A stretch of 39,391 nt of DNA, taken from contig CALJSB010000085.1 in the NCBI GenBank assembly GCA_937976305.1, forward strand, positions 1 through 39,391, read 5' to 3'. The translations under genes were made by a program, and so were the position numbers. The stretch is from an uncultured Acidimicrobiales bacterium (GTDB lineage: Bacteria > Actinomycetota > Acidimicrobiia > Acidimicrobiales > SZUA-35). The notes below the pieces were generated by a model that saw nothing but the letters and a program-made list of their open reading frames with translations, had not been told where the DNA came from and did no database searches. Below are positions 1-7,175 of the stretch, in pieces. Each line of letters starts with the position of its first letter. Within the stretch, counting starts at the first letter, position 1.

Positions 1-1
1 C

Positions 2-1018
2 GATACGCCAATGATCGAAGCGGCAACCGACTACGTATGCGCCGAGATGGTGCGCTCGGGCATCACGACCTTCTACGACATCCTCGAAGCGCCCAATGCG
101 ATTCCCGAGGCGCTGCTGGCCCAGAAGGCGGTCGCCGAACGACGAGGCTTGCGTTCGCTGCTGAGTTTCGAAGCCACCGAACGAGCGGGCCCGGAGATTG
201 CCGAACTCGGGTTGCAGGAGAACGTGACGCTGATTGAGGCGTGCCGTGATTCCGATCTCGTCTCGGGCCTGATGTGTTTCCACACTGCCTTTACCTGCTC
301 TGAGCCCTACATCAAGCGGGCGTTTGAGATGGCGGCCGACCTCGGTGTGCTCACCCACGCCCACTGCAACGAAGGGGTGCACGAAGGTCAGTGGTGTGAA
401 GAGCACCTTGGTAAGCGCACGCTCGAGTTCTACGACGACATCGGCGTTGCCGGGCCAGGGTTTCTTGCCAGCCAATGCGTGCAGATCACCGAGCGAGAGC
501 GCGAGATCATCGCTGAACGAAACGTGCGGGTCACCCACATGCCGCTCGCCAACTGCGAGGTCGGTGGTGGTATCGCTCCCATCCCCGAGCTTCTTGATGC
601 GGGGGTCACGGTAGGCCTCGGTTCTGACGGGTACGTCAACGACTTCTATGCCGTGATGCGTGGTGCCTTCTTGTTACACAAGGCCCGCCTGCTCAACCCC
701 GGAGCTATGCCCGCGCCAACGGTGCTGGGCTTGGCGACCGAGGGCGGGGCCAAGGCGCTCGGACTCGACAACGTGGGCCGGCTCGACGTTGGTTGGTCGG
801 CTGATCTTCAGTTGGTCGATGCTGAGTTCCCGACCCCGCTCACTGAGCACAACCTGGCGGAGCAGCTCGTGCTCTGGCGCACGGCGGCCCACGTTCGTGA
901 CGTGATGGTGGCCGGCACGTGGCGGGTTCGTGGTGGGGAAGTGCTCGACGCCGACCTCGGCGAGCTGGCTGCTCGCACCCGAGAGCACGCCACACGACTG
1001 TGGAGCCAAACGACATGA
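2..1018 (+). CDS. TRZ/ATZ-type amidohydrolase, 5' end outside window
   Basis: The frame is open to the left edge, so the N-terminus with the usual H-x-H metal ligands is not visible. The remainder looks like the metal-dependent hydrolase family that includes SsnA, guanine deaminase and TRZ/ATZ enzymes: a HAHCNE segment (H-x-x-E metal/catalytic pair), a GLGSDG segment supplying the late Asp ligand, and a closing beta-sandwich part (GWSADLQLVDAE, then DVMVAGTWRVRGGEVLD). The position normally read as L-x-H-C/G-V-x-L is ASQCVQI here, so the usual catalytic His is Gln. The product probably hydrolyses a C-N bond in a purine, pyrimidine or related heterocycle; the substrate cannot be read. A strong hairpin follows the stop. 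Family placement is good, function loose. Confidence 0.85.
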   Translation, partial: DTPMIEAATDYVCAEMVRSGITTFYDILEAPNAIPEALLAQKAVAERRGLRSLLSFEATERAGPEIAELGLQENVTLIEACRDSDLVSGLMCFHTAFTCSEPYIKRAFEMAADLGVLTHAHCNEGVHEGQWCEEHLGKRTLEFYDDIGVAGPGFLASQCVQITEREREIIAERNVRVTHMPLANCEVGGGIAPIPELLDAGVTVGLGSDGYVNDFYAVMRGAFLLHKARLLNPGAMPAPTVLGLATEGGAKALGLDNVGRLDVGWSADLQLVDAEFPTPLTEHNLAEQLVLWRTAAHVRDVMVAGTWRVRGGEVLDADLGELAARTREHATRLWSQTT

Positions 1019-1023
1019 CCGTT

Positions 1024-1065
1024 CTGGAGTCTCCCACCGGCGTTTCTGCCGGTAGGGGCCTCCAG
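1024..1065 (+). terminator. long intergenic hairpin after amidohydrolase
   Basis: Outer arms CTGGAG/CTCCAG (1024-1029, 1060-1065) and inner arms ACCGGC/GCCGGT (1036-1041, 1048-1053) close a 6-nt loop; most bases between the arms also pair. It begins 6 nt after the upstream stop. There is no T-tract, so it is either a U-less high-GC terminator or an RNA processing/stability element ahead of the SDR gene. Confidence 0.5.
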
Positions 1066-1097
1066 TTCGGGGTGGTGAAGCGGGCTGGGAGGTGGCG

Positions 1098-2612
1098 ATG
1101 GCGCGGACGATTCTGATCACGGGAGCAACGAGCGGCATCGGCCTTGCGCTCGCTCACCGTCTGGGTGACGAACGGTTGGTGCTGGTCGGTCGCCGGTCGA
1201 TCGACGAGCTCGACGACGCTGTTTTGAGCACCAACGGCTTCAGCACCGACAACTACTGCCAGTGCGACCTGGCGGAACCCTCGGCTGGCGAAACGATCGC
1301 AGCCTGGTGCGAGAGCCAGGGCATCGACGCCATCGACGTGTTGATCAACAACGCCGGGGTTGGGTGGACGGGGCCGTTCTGGGAGCAGCCGGTCGCTTCG
1401 ATTCGCGAGCTCGTGGCCGTGAATCTGGCGGCGCCGATCTCAGTGACGCAGCGGTTACTCCCGTTACTGCGGCGGGCCGGTGGTGAAGTCGTATTCGTGA
1501 GCTCCGTTGTCTCGACCGTGGCCTTCCCAGACATGGGTGTCTACGTCGCAACAAAGAAGGCTCTCGACGGATTCGTGCGCAGCCTCCGGGCGGAGGAGCC
1601 GGACGGCGACGTCTCATTTCGGGTGGTGCATCCCGGTGCGACCAACACCGCCATGCCGGGCAAGGTCGGCGTGCCAGCGACAACGTATGAGCGGTGGCCC
1701 TCCGCATCGTCGGTCGCCGACGGCATCGTGGAGTCGCTCGATTCACGCAGCCGCAATCGGGCCATCGGACTTCCCAACAAAGCCCTTCGAGCGGCTGGGG
1801 TAGTGGCGCCGGGGACTGTTTCGCTGTTCGCTCGACGTCGAGGCCCATCGACCCCTCCGTTGGCCGAGCCGAACCACCCGCCAAGGGCACTGGTCACCGG
1901 TGCCGCCGATGGCATTGGCCGAGCGCTCACGCTGAAATATGCGGCTGAGGGCTACGAAGTTGTCGGTATCGACCACGACCAAGCTCGGGCGGCAGATGTG
2001 GTCGACATCGCCCCCGGTGGCCGGGTGAGCATGCGCCACGTCGACCTGGCAACGTCCGACGTCGCGTGGGTGCGAGACGAAGATCCGTTCGACGTCGTCG
2101 TGCACAACGCTGGTATCAGCGCGGTCGGGGCCTTCGAATCGGTCGATGCCAAGGAGCACGAGCGGGTCATCGCGGTGAACTTCTTGGCGCCGCTGCTGTT
2201 GACCCGTGAACTGATGGCGAGCGCCAAGGTGACGGCGGGCGGACGAATCGTGCTGATGTCGAGCCTGTCGCACTTCACGGGTTACCCGGGCGCTGCGGTG
2301 TATGCAGCAACAAAGGACGGTCTCGAGATGTACGGGCGCACGCTGCAGTCGTCGTTGCATCCGGCCGTTCGTGTGACAACAGTGTTCCCCGGTCCGACCC
2401 GCACGGCCCACGCCCGCAGGTACAGCCCGGACAACTCCAACGAGCGTCGCCGCATGGCTCCGGAGGATCTGGCTGAACTCATCTTCGATTCCAACCGGGC
2501 CAGGCTTGTCCCCGGCCCGTCGGGGAAGGTGTCGGCGGTCGTTGGTCGGGTCGCTCCTCGAGGGGGCGAGGCGCTGATGCGGCGGCTGGTGTTTGCCAAG
2601 ATGGACGAGTGA
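1098..2612 (+). CDS. tandem double short-chain dehydrogenase/reductase
   Basis: Two complete SDR domains in one chain of about 504 residues. Domain 1 has the dinucleotide motif TGATSGIG (about residues 8-15), NNAG, a Ser-rich strand SSVVS and YVATKK as the YxxxK catalytic pair (about 149). Domain 2 has TGAADGIG (about 265), HNAG, MSSLS and YAATK (about 401). Both look catalytically intact, so the protein could act as an internal pseudo-dimer or carry two oxidoreductase activities on NAD(P)H. Most SDRs are single domains of about 250 residues. The start is ATG 1098 because GGGAGG (1087-1092) lies 5 nt upstream; GTG 1092 would overlap that ribosome site. Substrate unknown. Confidence 0.88.
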   Translation: MARTILITGATSGIGLALAHRLGDERLVLVGRRSIDELDDAVLSTNGFSTDNYCQCDLAEPSAGETIAAWCESQGIDAIDVLINNAGVGWTGPFWEQPVASIRELVAVNLAAPISVTQRLLPLLRRAGGEVVFVSSVVSTVAFPDMGVYVATKKALDGFVRSLRAEEPDGDVSFRVVHPGATNTAMPGKVGVPATTYERWPSASSVADGIVESLDSRSRNRAIGLPNKALRAAGVVAPGTVSLFARRRGPSTPPLAEPNHPPRALVTGAADGIGRALTLKYAAEGYEVVGIDHDQARAADVVDIAPGGRVSMRHVDLATSDVAWVRDEDPFDVVVHNAGISAVGAFESVDAKEHERVIAVNFLAPLLLTRELMASAKVTAGGRIVLMSSLSHFTGYPGAAVYAATKDGLEMYGRTLQSSLHPAVRVTTVFPGPTRTAHARRYSPDNSNERRRMAPEDLAELIFDSNRARLVPGPSGKVSAVVGRVAPRGGEALMRRLVFAKMDE

Positions 2613-2637
2613 CCTGAAGCGGGCTGACGAAGAGGCG

Positions 2638-3369
2638 TCAGTCGACCGAGGCAGCATCGCTGACTCGCACGTCGACCGAAGCATCTCCGTCGACATCGAG
2701 ACTCGATGCGTCGCTGACCGACCCCGTGACTTCATCGGCGACGTTGACGTCGACTGATGAGGCGCCGCTTGCTTCGATCTGAGCATTGTGAGCCTGAAGG
2801 TCGTCGGCGTCGAGATCAGCCGCCTCACTCACCTTGGCCGTCAGATTGTCGATGGTGGTGCCATCCGCAGCTGATGCCTCGACGCTCGAGGCGCCTGAGA
2901 TGGCAAGCGAGATGTCATCGCGGATGCCAGTGACGTGGGCCGATACGGCGCCGGTGACTTCAATCTCGCTGAGGGATGGCACGACGATGACCGCTCGCGC
3001 TTCGTCAGCGTTTCCGACGTCGATCATCGAGATGCTCAACCTGTCGCTTTCGACCTCGACCTCGAGGTTGTTGAACAAGTTCGGGTTTGTCGCGAACGTG
3101 AGTGATGCCGGTGCGTCTGGGTCCACCTCGATCTCCGCCGTGATGAACGTCGCCAGATCGATCGCGCTGAAGTCACCATCGAGTTCGATCGTCCGCGTTT
3201 CGACGTCGCCCTCGCCGTCCTCACCGATCGAGAAATCGAAGTCGAGGTCGCCGCATGCGGGGAGCACCATTGCTCCGAGCGCAAGTGCGCCAATAGCGAT
3301 CAGCTTGGATGCGCCCAGCGGGCTCTTCGGAGAGTCGGTTGGGGCCTGAGTTGATTGGTTGAACGTCAT
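2638..3369 (-). CDS. lipoprotein with GIN/DUF2807 beta-helix domain
   Basis: About 243 residues. The N-terminus has a hydrophobic stretch ending in the lipobox LPAC followed by an acidic Gly/Asp linker, so the protein should be lipid-anchored outside the membrane. The rest fits the head-GIN (DUF2807) family: repeated short beta-strand units with SGASSV, DASSLDV and DASVDV turns, typical of a right-handed beta-helix. Family function is unclear (adhesin-like or envelope-associated). ATG 3369 is chosen over an upstream in-frame ATG at 3393 because GACACT lies exactly 6 nt before it, matching the leaderless pattern of this window. It diverges from the xdhC transcription unit. Confidence 0.75.
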   Translation of the reverse strand: MTFNQSTQAPTDSPKSPLGASKLIAIGALALGAMVLPACGDLDFDFSIGEDGEGDVETRTIELDGDFSAIDLATFITAEIEVDPDAPASLTFATNPNLFNNLEVEVESDRLSISMIDVGNADEARAVIVVPSLSEIEVTGAVSAHVTGIRDDISLAISGASSVEASAADGTTIDNLTAKVSEAADLDADDLQAHNAQIEASGASSVDVNVADEVTGSVSDASSLDVDGDASVDVRVSDAASVD

Positions 3370-3375
3370 GCATCG

Positions 3376-3381
3376 AGTGTC
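3376..3381 (-). promoter_or_regulatory. -10 box for GIN-domain lipoprotein
   Basis: GACACT on the minus strand, 6 nt before ATG 3369. The same hexamer and spacing occur before the helix-turn-helix citrate synthase (31881-31886). Confidence 0.4.
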
Positions 3382-3413
3382 AATGCACAGCATCTGGCCC
3401 GGTATCAGAGAAC

Positions 3414-3454
3414 ACCCTGAACGATCCCCGAACTGTCGGGGCCGACGTCAGGGT
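3414..3454. repeat. long imperfect inverted repeat in divergent region
   Basis: ACCCTG/CAGGGT outer arms, ACG/CGT, and CCCCGA/TCGGGG inner arms around an ACTG loop give about 15 base pairs with a bulge and an internal loop. It lies between the lipoprotein promoter and the leader-ORF promoter, upstream of both predicted transcript starts, so it may act as DNA (protein site or cruciform) or belong to a longer transcript. Confidence 0.5.
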
Positions 3455-3535
3455 CGCGCTCGGGGTCGGGCGAGCATGGTGGTGGCGGATTGTGCGGGGC
3501 TTGTTGTGCTGCTTGTTGGTGTGGGGCGAGCCCGC

Positions 3536-3547
3536 AATACTCGGCCG
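3536..3547 (+). promoter_or_regulatory. leaderless promoter for NTF2-like ORF and xdhC
   Basis: AATACT at 3536-3541 is followed by 6 nt and then GTG 3548. Spacing matches the other leaderless starts here; the first base deviates from TANNNT. Confidence 0.4.
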
Positions 3548-3709
3548 GTGACCTCTTCGACGTCAGCGGAAACCCGGGCCGTGCTCCATCGGTACGAGCA
3601 CGACCTCTACAACGCCCGAAACCTCGATCTCGTCGAAGACCTGTTGGCCAACCCGATGTATCGCCATGATGCCGGTGGTGCTGTCACCGAGATGAGCCAT
3701 GACGACTGA
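3548..3709 (+). CDS. short NTF2/SnoaL-like ORF overlapping xdhC start
   Basis: A 53-residue ORF whose text (HRYEHDLYNARNLDLVEDLL, then YRHDAGG) resembles the first third of NTF2/SnoaL-like proteins, which are normally about 120-150 residues. It ends at a TGA inside the first codons of xdhC, sharing 11 nt with it. It starts at GTG 3548 behind a leaderless -10 box and has no Shine-Dalgarno sequence. It is either a truncated remnant kept by accident or now works as a translated leader coupling ribosomes onto xdhC, whose own ATG lacks a clear ribosome site. Resemblance to the family is by eye only. Confidence 0.45.
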   Translation: MTSSTSAETRAVLHRYEHDLYNARNLDLVEDLLANPMYRHDAGGAVTEMSHDD

Positions 3710-4478
3710 ACTCCTGAGAGAGCTGCTTGCCGCCGTCGACGAACGGCGTCCTGTGGTGTTGGCCACGGTTGTGTCCACCAGCCGATCAGTGCCCCGTCGA
3801 GCTGGCTCAAAGATGTTGGTCTTCGCCGACGGCACAACATCGGGCACTGTCGGCGGCGGCGAGATGGAGTCGCGAGTGTGTGAGGCAGCCCAGACCGTCT
3901 TTGCCAGCCGGCGATCCACAACGTTGTCGTATTCCCTTGTTGATCCCGCATCCGGTGACCCCGGCGTCTGCGGCGGCGAAGTCGAACTGTATTTGGAGCC
4001 CCACATGCCAACCACCACCGTCTACGTGATCGGTGCCGGCCATGTCGGCCATGCGATCGTCGAGCTGGCATCGTGGCTCGGCTATCGAGTGGTGGTCTGG
4101 GACGACCGAGCCGATCTGCTTGATGAAATGATCGGAGCGGACGGCCAACCCGTACTCACGGTCACCGGGTCGATCGATGAGGCTCTGTTGGCCCAGCCGA
4201 TTGATGCCCACACTCGTGTGGTCATGGTGACCCGCAACGTGGGCCTCGACGTCGAGATCATGCCTGCGCTGTTGACCTCGGAGGCGCCCACGATCGGGCT
4301 CATGGGCAGTTCCCGTCGCTGGGAGACTACAAAGGCAAAGCTCATCGAAGCCGGAGTCGACGAGGCGCTGTTCGACAAGGTGCACTCACCGCTCGGTGTC
4401 GAGATCGCAGCCGAGACACCAAAGGAAATCGCCGTTTCGGTCTTGGCCGAGGTCATCGGACACGAGCGCGAGCCCTAA
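3699..4478 (+). CDS. xdhC: XdhC-family molybdenum hydroxylase maturation protein
   Basis: 259 residues. XdhC proteins bind molybdenum cofactor, promote its sulfuration and insert it into xanthine-dehydrogenase-type enzymes. Visible signatures are GTVGGGEME near residue 50, CGGEVELYLEP near 90, a Rossmann motif VIGAGHVG near 108, and the C-terminal SPLGVEIAAETPKEIAVSVL. Escherichia coli YqeB begins with this same domain and continues into the domain encoded here by a separate gene (5593-6402). The likely client is the hydroxylase at 16603-20372, about 12 kb downstream. Translation probably depends on the overlapping leader ORF, since no good ribosome site precedes ATG 3699. Confidence 0.9.
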   Translation: MTTELLRELLAAVDERRPVVLATVVSTSRSVPRRAGSKMLVFADGTTSGTVGGGEMESRVCEAAQTVFASRRSTTLSYSLVDPASGDPGVCGGEVELYLEPHMPTTTVYVIGAGHVGHAIVELASWLGYRVVVWDDRADLLDEMIGADGQPVLTVTGSIDEALLAQPIDAHTRVVMVTRNVGLDVEIMPALLTSEAPTIGLMGSSRRWETTKAKLIEAGVDEALFDKVHSPLGVEIAAETPKEIAVSVLAEVIGHEREP

Positions 4479-4484
4479 CACCCG

Positions 4485-4529
4485 AACTGGCAGATTCGTG
4501 CACGGACGCCGTGCGGGAATCTGCCAATT
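4485..4529. terminator. bidirectional hairpin between convergent genes
   Basis: Arms TGGCAGATTC (4488-4497) and GAATCTGCCA (4517-4526) pair perfectly. After a 2x2 internal loop, GCACGG/CCGTGC (4500-4505, 4509-4514) closes on an ACG loop; flanking AA/TT extends the outside. It sits exactly between the convergent stops of xdhC and the orphan minus-strand gene, so a two-way terminator is likely. The elaborate symmetry also fits an extragenic palindromic repeat. Confidence 0.6.
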
Positions 4530-4544
4530 GCGGTGGATGGGGGG

Positions 4545-5483
4545 CTATTGGGCTCGGCGGATGGCGCGGGGCTCGCTGAGCCAAACGAGCCGCTCGAGGC
4601 TGAGACCCGTGATGACGAGCCGCTCCTTGTTGTCGGCGGCGAGGGCGCTGGCCCAGTTGGTCACTCCGCCATCGCCAATCTCATGCACCGTGCCTTGACG
4701 CTCGATCGTGAGCTTGGCGCACAACTGCGGGTAGTAGTCCACCGACCTTTCTCGGGCGCCAACGAACGATGCTTCGACCACCGGAGACAATTTCTCGACC
4801 ATCGCCATGGCTTCGTCTCGGCGCAGACTGTTGTCTGAGATGTCGACCCGCAGGGTTCCGGTCGGGACGATGGCCTTGGCGACATCGACCAAGGTGGTGA
4901 GTTGCTGCGTCAGCTCGTCGACCTCGAAACGGCGGCTGCCTCGGTCACGACCGACCGAGATCAGCCCCAAGAGCGAGAAGTGCGGGAACGACCCTGGAGC
5001 GTCGAACTGCTGAGCCCGGACGACTCGCTGGACGGCGCTGAGGCGGGTGGTTTCGCTTCGGTCTCTGAGTAGGCGGCGGCGTGCCCCCGCCACCAAGGCC
5101 AGGGCGTTGGTTGGATCAGAGACGACCTCACACAACCGTGTGGTGGTGACGACGTTGTTCTGAGGCACCGACCCAAAGGTCGAGCTGGTCCCGAGTGGGG
5201 CGAGAGGCGAGAGCTGCACAGGTTCGAACTGGGAGCTGGCTGTCATTTCGAGAGCCGTGGCTTGTGCGGTCGCGAGGGCCACGGCGTCAAGATCAGACGC
5301 CTCGCAGAACCGGTCGGTCCGTTGTTGTCGGAGGGCATCGGATGGTTGGACCCGGCTGGCTCGCTCGGACGCAACGGCGAGCAGGAACGAGCGAAGATCC
5401 GTCCCGCTGAGTCGATTGCTGAGAACATCAAACGCCGCGGCAACCTCTGGGTCAGACATCAAGCGCCCGCGTGCCTTGTTCAT
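4545..5483 (-). CDS. uncharacterised protein with class II aaRS-like motifs
   Basis: About 312 residues, function not recognised. Conspicuous motifs are QLSPLAPLGTSS (about 90), RLCEVVSDPTNALAL (about 120), FPHFSLLGLISVGRD (about 180), and a C-terminal GDGGVTNW followed by ERLVITGLSLERL. The last piece resembles motif 3 of class II aminoacyl-tRNA synthetases and HisZ-like paralogues (G-x-G-x-E-R-L). No HIGH/KMSKS or obvious tRNA-binding domain is present. Start ATG 5483 is chosen for GGGGA 8-12 nt upstream and a TACGTT -10 box (5521-5526). The gene lies convergent to xdhC and divergent from the YqeB-like gene, inside the hydroxylase maturation region, but no link can be shown. Confidence 0.7.
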   Translation of the reverse strand: MNKARGRLMSDPEVAAAFDVLSNRLSGTDLRSFLLAVASERASRVQPSDALRQQRTDRFCEASDLDAVALATAQATALEMTASSQFEPVQLSPLAPLGTSSTFGSVPQNNVVTTTRLCEVVSDPTNALALVAGARRRLLRDRSETTRLSAVQRVVRAQQFDAPGSFPHFSLLGLISVGRDRGSRRFEVDELTQQLTTLVDVAKAIVPTGTLRVDISDNSLRRDEAMAMVEKLSPVVEASFVGARERSVDYYPQLCAKLTIERQGTVHEIGDGGVTNWASALAADNKERLVITGLSLERLVWLSEPRAIRRAQ

Positions 5484-5520
5484 GTGGTTCCCCGTTCGTC
5501 GGCGATCGTGTTCACCCACA

Positions 5521-5526
5521 AACGTA
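5521..5526 (-). promoter_or_regulatory. -10 box for the aaRS-like orphan gene
   Basis: TACGTT on the minus strand; a transcript starting 6-7 nt downstream would carry a short leader with GGGGA before ATG 5483. Confidence 0.35.
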
Positions 5527-5578
5527 TTGGGAGAGAGACGGTATGGGGAGAGAAGGCCCCGGGGCGACGCCGTATCGC

Positions 5579-5592
5579 TACCGTGTGAATTC
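5579..5592 (+). promoter_or_regulatory. -10 box before YqeB-like gene
   Basis: TACCGT at 5579-5584, 8 nt before GTG 5593. The same hexamer precedes the creatininase gene. Confidence 0.4.
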
Positions 5593-6402
5593 GTGAACGA
5601 CGGCGCCGGCGTGTCCGCTCAGCACCAGGAGCGACTCGTGCTGGTGCGCGGCGGGGGAGACCTCGCAACTGGCGTTGCATGGCGTTTGACCCGTGCTGGC
5701 TTTCCCGTTGTTGTCACCGAGATGGCCCAACCGTTGACTGTTCGGCGCACCGTCGCCTTGTCGTCCGCGGTGGCTGCCGGTCGGGTCGACATCGAAGGAA
5801 TGGTCGGGGAGCGAACCGAGACCGCTGCTGAGGCGCTCAACGTTGCGTTGACCGGCTCGGTCGCCGTTGTCGTCAGTCCCGAGTTGCCGCCGATCGAAGC
5901 CGCTGTGGTGATCGACGCCCGCATGGCCAAGGCCAATCTGGACACGACGATCAACGATGCTGAGCTCGTTGTTGGGCTGGGTCCGGGGTTCACCGCCGGG
6001 GTCGACTGCCATGCGGTGATTGAGACACTCCGCGGTCCGCGTCTGGGGCGAGTTCTGTGGTCGGGCTCGGCAGCCCCAAACACGGGCACCCCCGGTTTGG
6101 TCAGCGGCCACGACGTCGACCGGGTTCTCCGGTCGCCGCAAGCCGGTCGAGTCGAGTGGCAGGTCGAGATCGGTGCTCAGGCGCGACCAGGCCAAGAGCT
6201 CGGAACCGTCGGAGGAGCGCCCGTCGCGGCACCGTTCGAAGGTGTCGTACGAGGCCTCATATTGGACGGTGCCGACGTGCCGGCAGGTCTCAAGATCGGC
6301 GATCTCGATGCTCGCCTCGACGTGAACCCGCATGAGATTTCAGACAAGGCGTTGGCGATCGGCGGGGGAGTACTCGAAGCGGTTCTGAGCCCAGCCTCAT
6401 GA
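5593..6402 (+). CDS. YqeB/EF2563-type molybdenum hydroxylase accessory protein
   Basis: About 269 residues matching the C-terminal half of Escherichia coli YqeB and the EF2563 family, which travels with selenium-dependent molybdenum hydroxylases. Diagnostic stretches are VRGGGDLATGVAWRL (nucleotide-binding-like start), GLGPGFTAGVDCHAVIET in the middle, and FEGVVRGLILDG, KIGDLDAR and DKALAIGGGVLEA at the end. The exact reaction is not established; a role in cofactor or selenium insertion is inferred from gene association. GTG 5593 follows a TACCGT -10 box; GTG 5638 with AGGAG 6 nt upstream is a credible alternative that would trim 15 residues. yqeC follows after 10 nt. Confidence 0.85.
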   Translation: MNDGAGVSAQHQERLVLVRGGGDLATGVAWRLTRAGFPVVVTEMAQPLTVRRTVALSSAVAAGRVDIEGMVGERTETAAEALNVALTGSVAVVVSPELPPIEAAVVIDARMAKANLDTTINDAELVVGLGPGFTAGVDCHAVIETLRGPRLGRVLWSGSAAPNTGTPGLVSGHDVDRVLRSPQAGRVEWQVEIGAQARPGQELGTVGGAPVAAPFEGVVRGLILDGADVPAGLKIGDLDARLDVNPHEISDKALAIGGGVLEAVLSPAS

Positions 6403-6412
6403 GTGCAGCCCA

Positions 6413-7174
6413 ATGAAGACGCAGTCGATCGCTTCGCACGAGCTGGCCGATGCCCTCGGCCTGCGAGATCGGGAACACGTTGCCTTCGTGGGTGGTGGTG
6501 GCAAGACAACGCTGATGCGGGCCATGGCCCACTCGTTCGTCGCCTCGGGGATCCCGACGATCGCCACGACAACCACGAAGATGGCGGCCAATCAAGCCGA
6601 CGGGTTCGACCTCATGATCGACCCGGCCGACGAGGCGGTGCTCGCCCGACTGGCAGCGTCTTCCTCAACAGAAGGGTCGGCTGCGGGGCCGCTGATGGCG
6701 TGGTCTCGCATTGACGGCGGCAAGGCGATCGGCGTCAGCCCTGAACGGTGCGATCACTGGTTCACCGCCTCAAACGACACGACAGCAGTCTTGGTCGAGG
6801 CGGACGGTGCTCGTCACCGCCCCTTCAAAGCCCACGGACCATTTGAGCCCGTCATCCCCTCAACGGCGACCGTCGTCGTGTCAGTGATCGGAGCAGACGC
6901 GTTGGGCCGAGTGATCGCCGACCAGTGTCAGCGTCCGCTGCGCGTTGCCGCTCTCGCCGGGTGCTCTCCCTATGTGCGGCTCACGCCTGTGGCCGCGGCT
7001 CGGGTGATCACTCACGAGCGAGGTGTCACAACAAGCGTGCCCCCCGATGCCCGGTTCGTCGTCGTGGCGACCAAGGTGAACGACACCAATCGGCCGATGA
7101 TCGACGACCTGCTCGCCGAACTCGCCGCCACCGGTGTCGAACAGACGGTGGCAGTTGCCTTCGAAACGGGCTGA
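6413..7174 (+). CDS. yqeC: YqeC-family selenium-dependent hydroxylase accessory protein
   Basis: 253 residues. A Walker-A-like FVGGGGKTTLM near residue 25, the TTTTKM segment near 58 and VEADGARHRPFKAHGPFEP near 130 are the hallmarks of YqeC, a putative P-loop protein linked by phylogenetic profile to labile-selenium molybdenum hydroxylases. It is 10 nt behind the YqeB-like gene, so the two are probably cotranscribed. Neither selD nor mocA, usual partners of the family, is in the window. Its stop lies 1 nt from the stop of the convergent acetyltransferase. Confidence 0.88.
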   Translation: MKTQSIASHELADALGLRDREHVAFVGGGGKTTLMRAMAHSFVASGIPTIATTTTKMAANQADGFDLMIDPADEAVLARLAASSSTEGSAAGPLMAWSRIDGGKAIGVSPERCDHWFTASNDTTAVLVEADGARHRPFKAHGPFEPVIPSTATVVVSVIGADALGRVIADQCQRPLRVAALAGCSPYVRLTPVAAARVITHERGVTTSVPPDARFVVVATKVNDTNRPMIDDLLAELAATGVEQTVAVAFETG

Positions 7175-7175
7175 C

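Noticed and set aside
1743..2828. 361-codon open frame antisense to the double SDR gene
   Set aside because: Low-complexity Arg/His/Ser-rich translation with no motif, entirely opposite a well-supported gene; typical GC-bias shadow frame.
3394..3547. tRNA or structured RNA gene in the divergent region
   Set aside because: One imperfect hairpin only; no cloverleaf, T-loop or CCA-like end.
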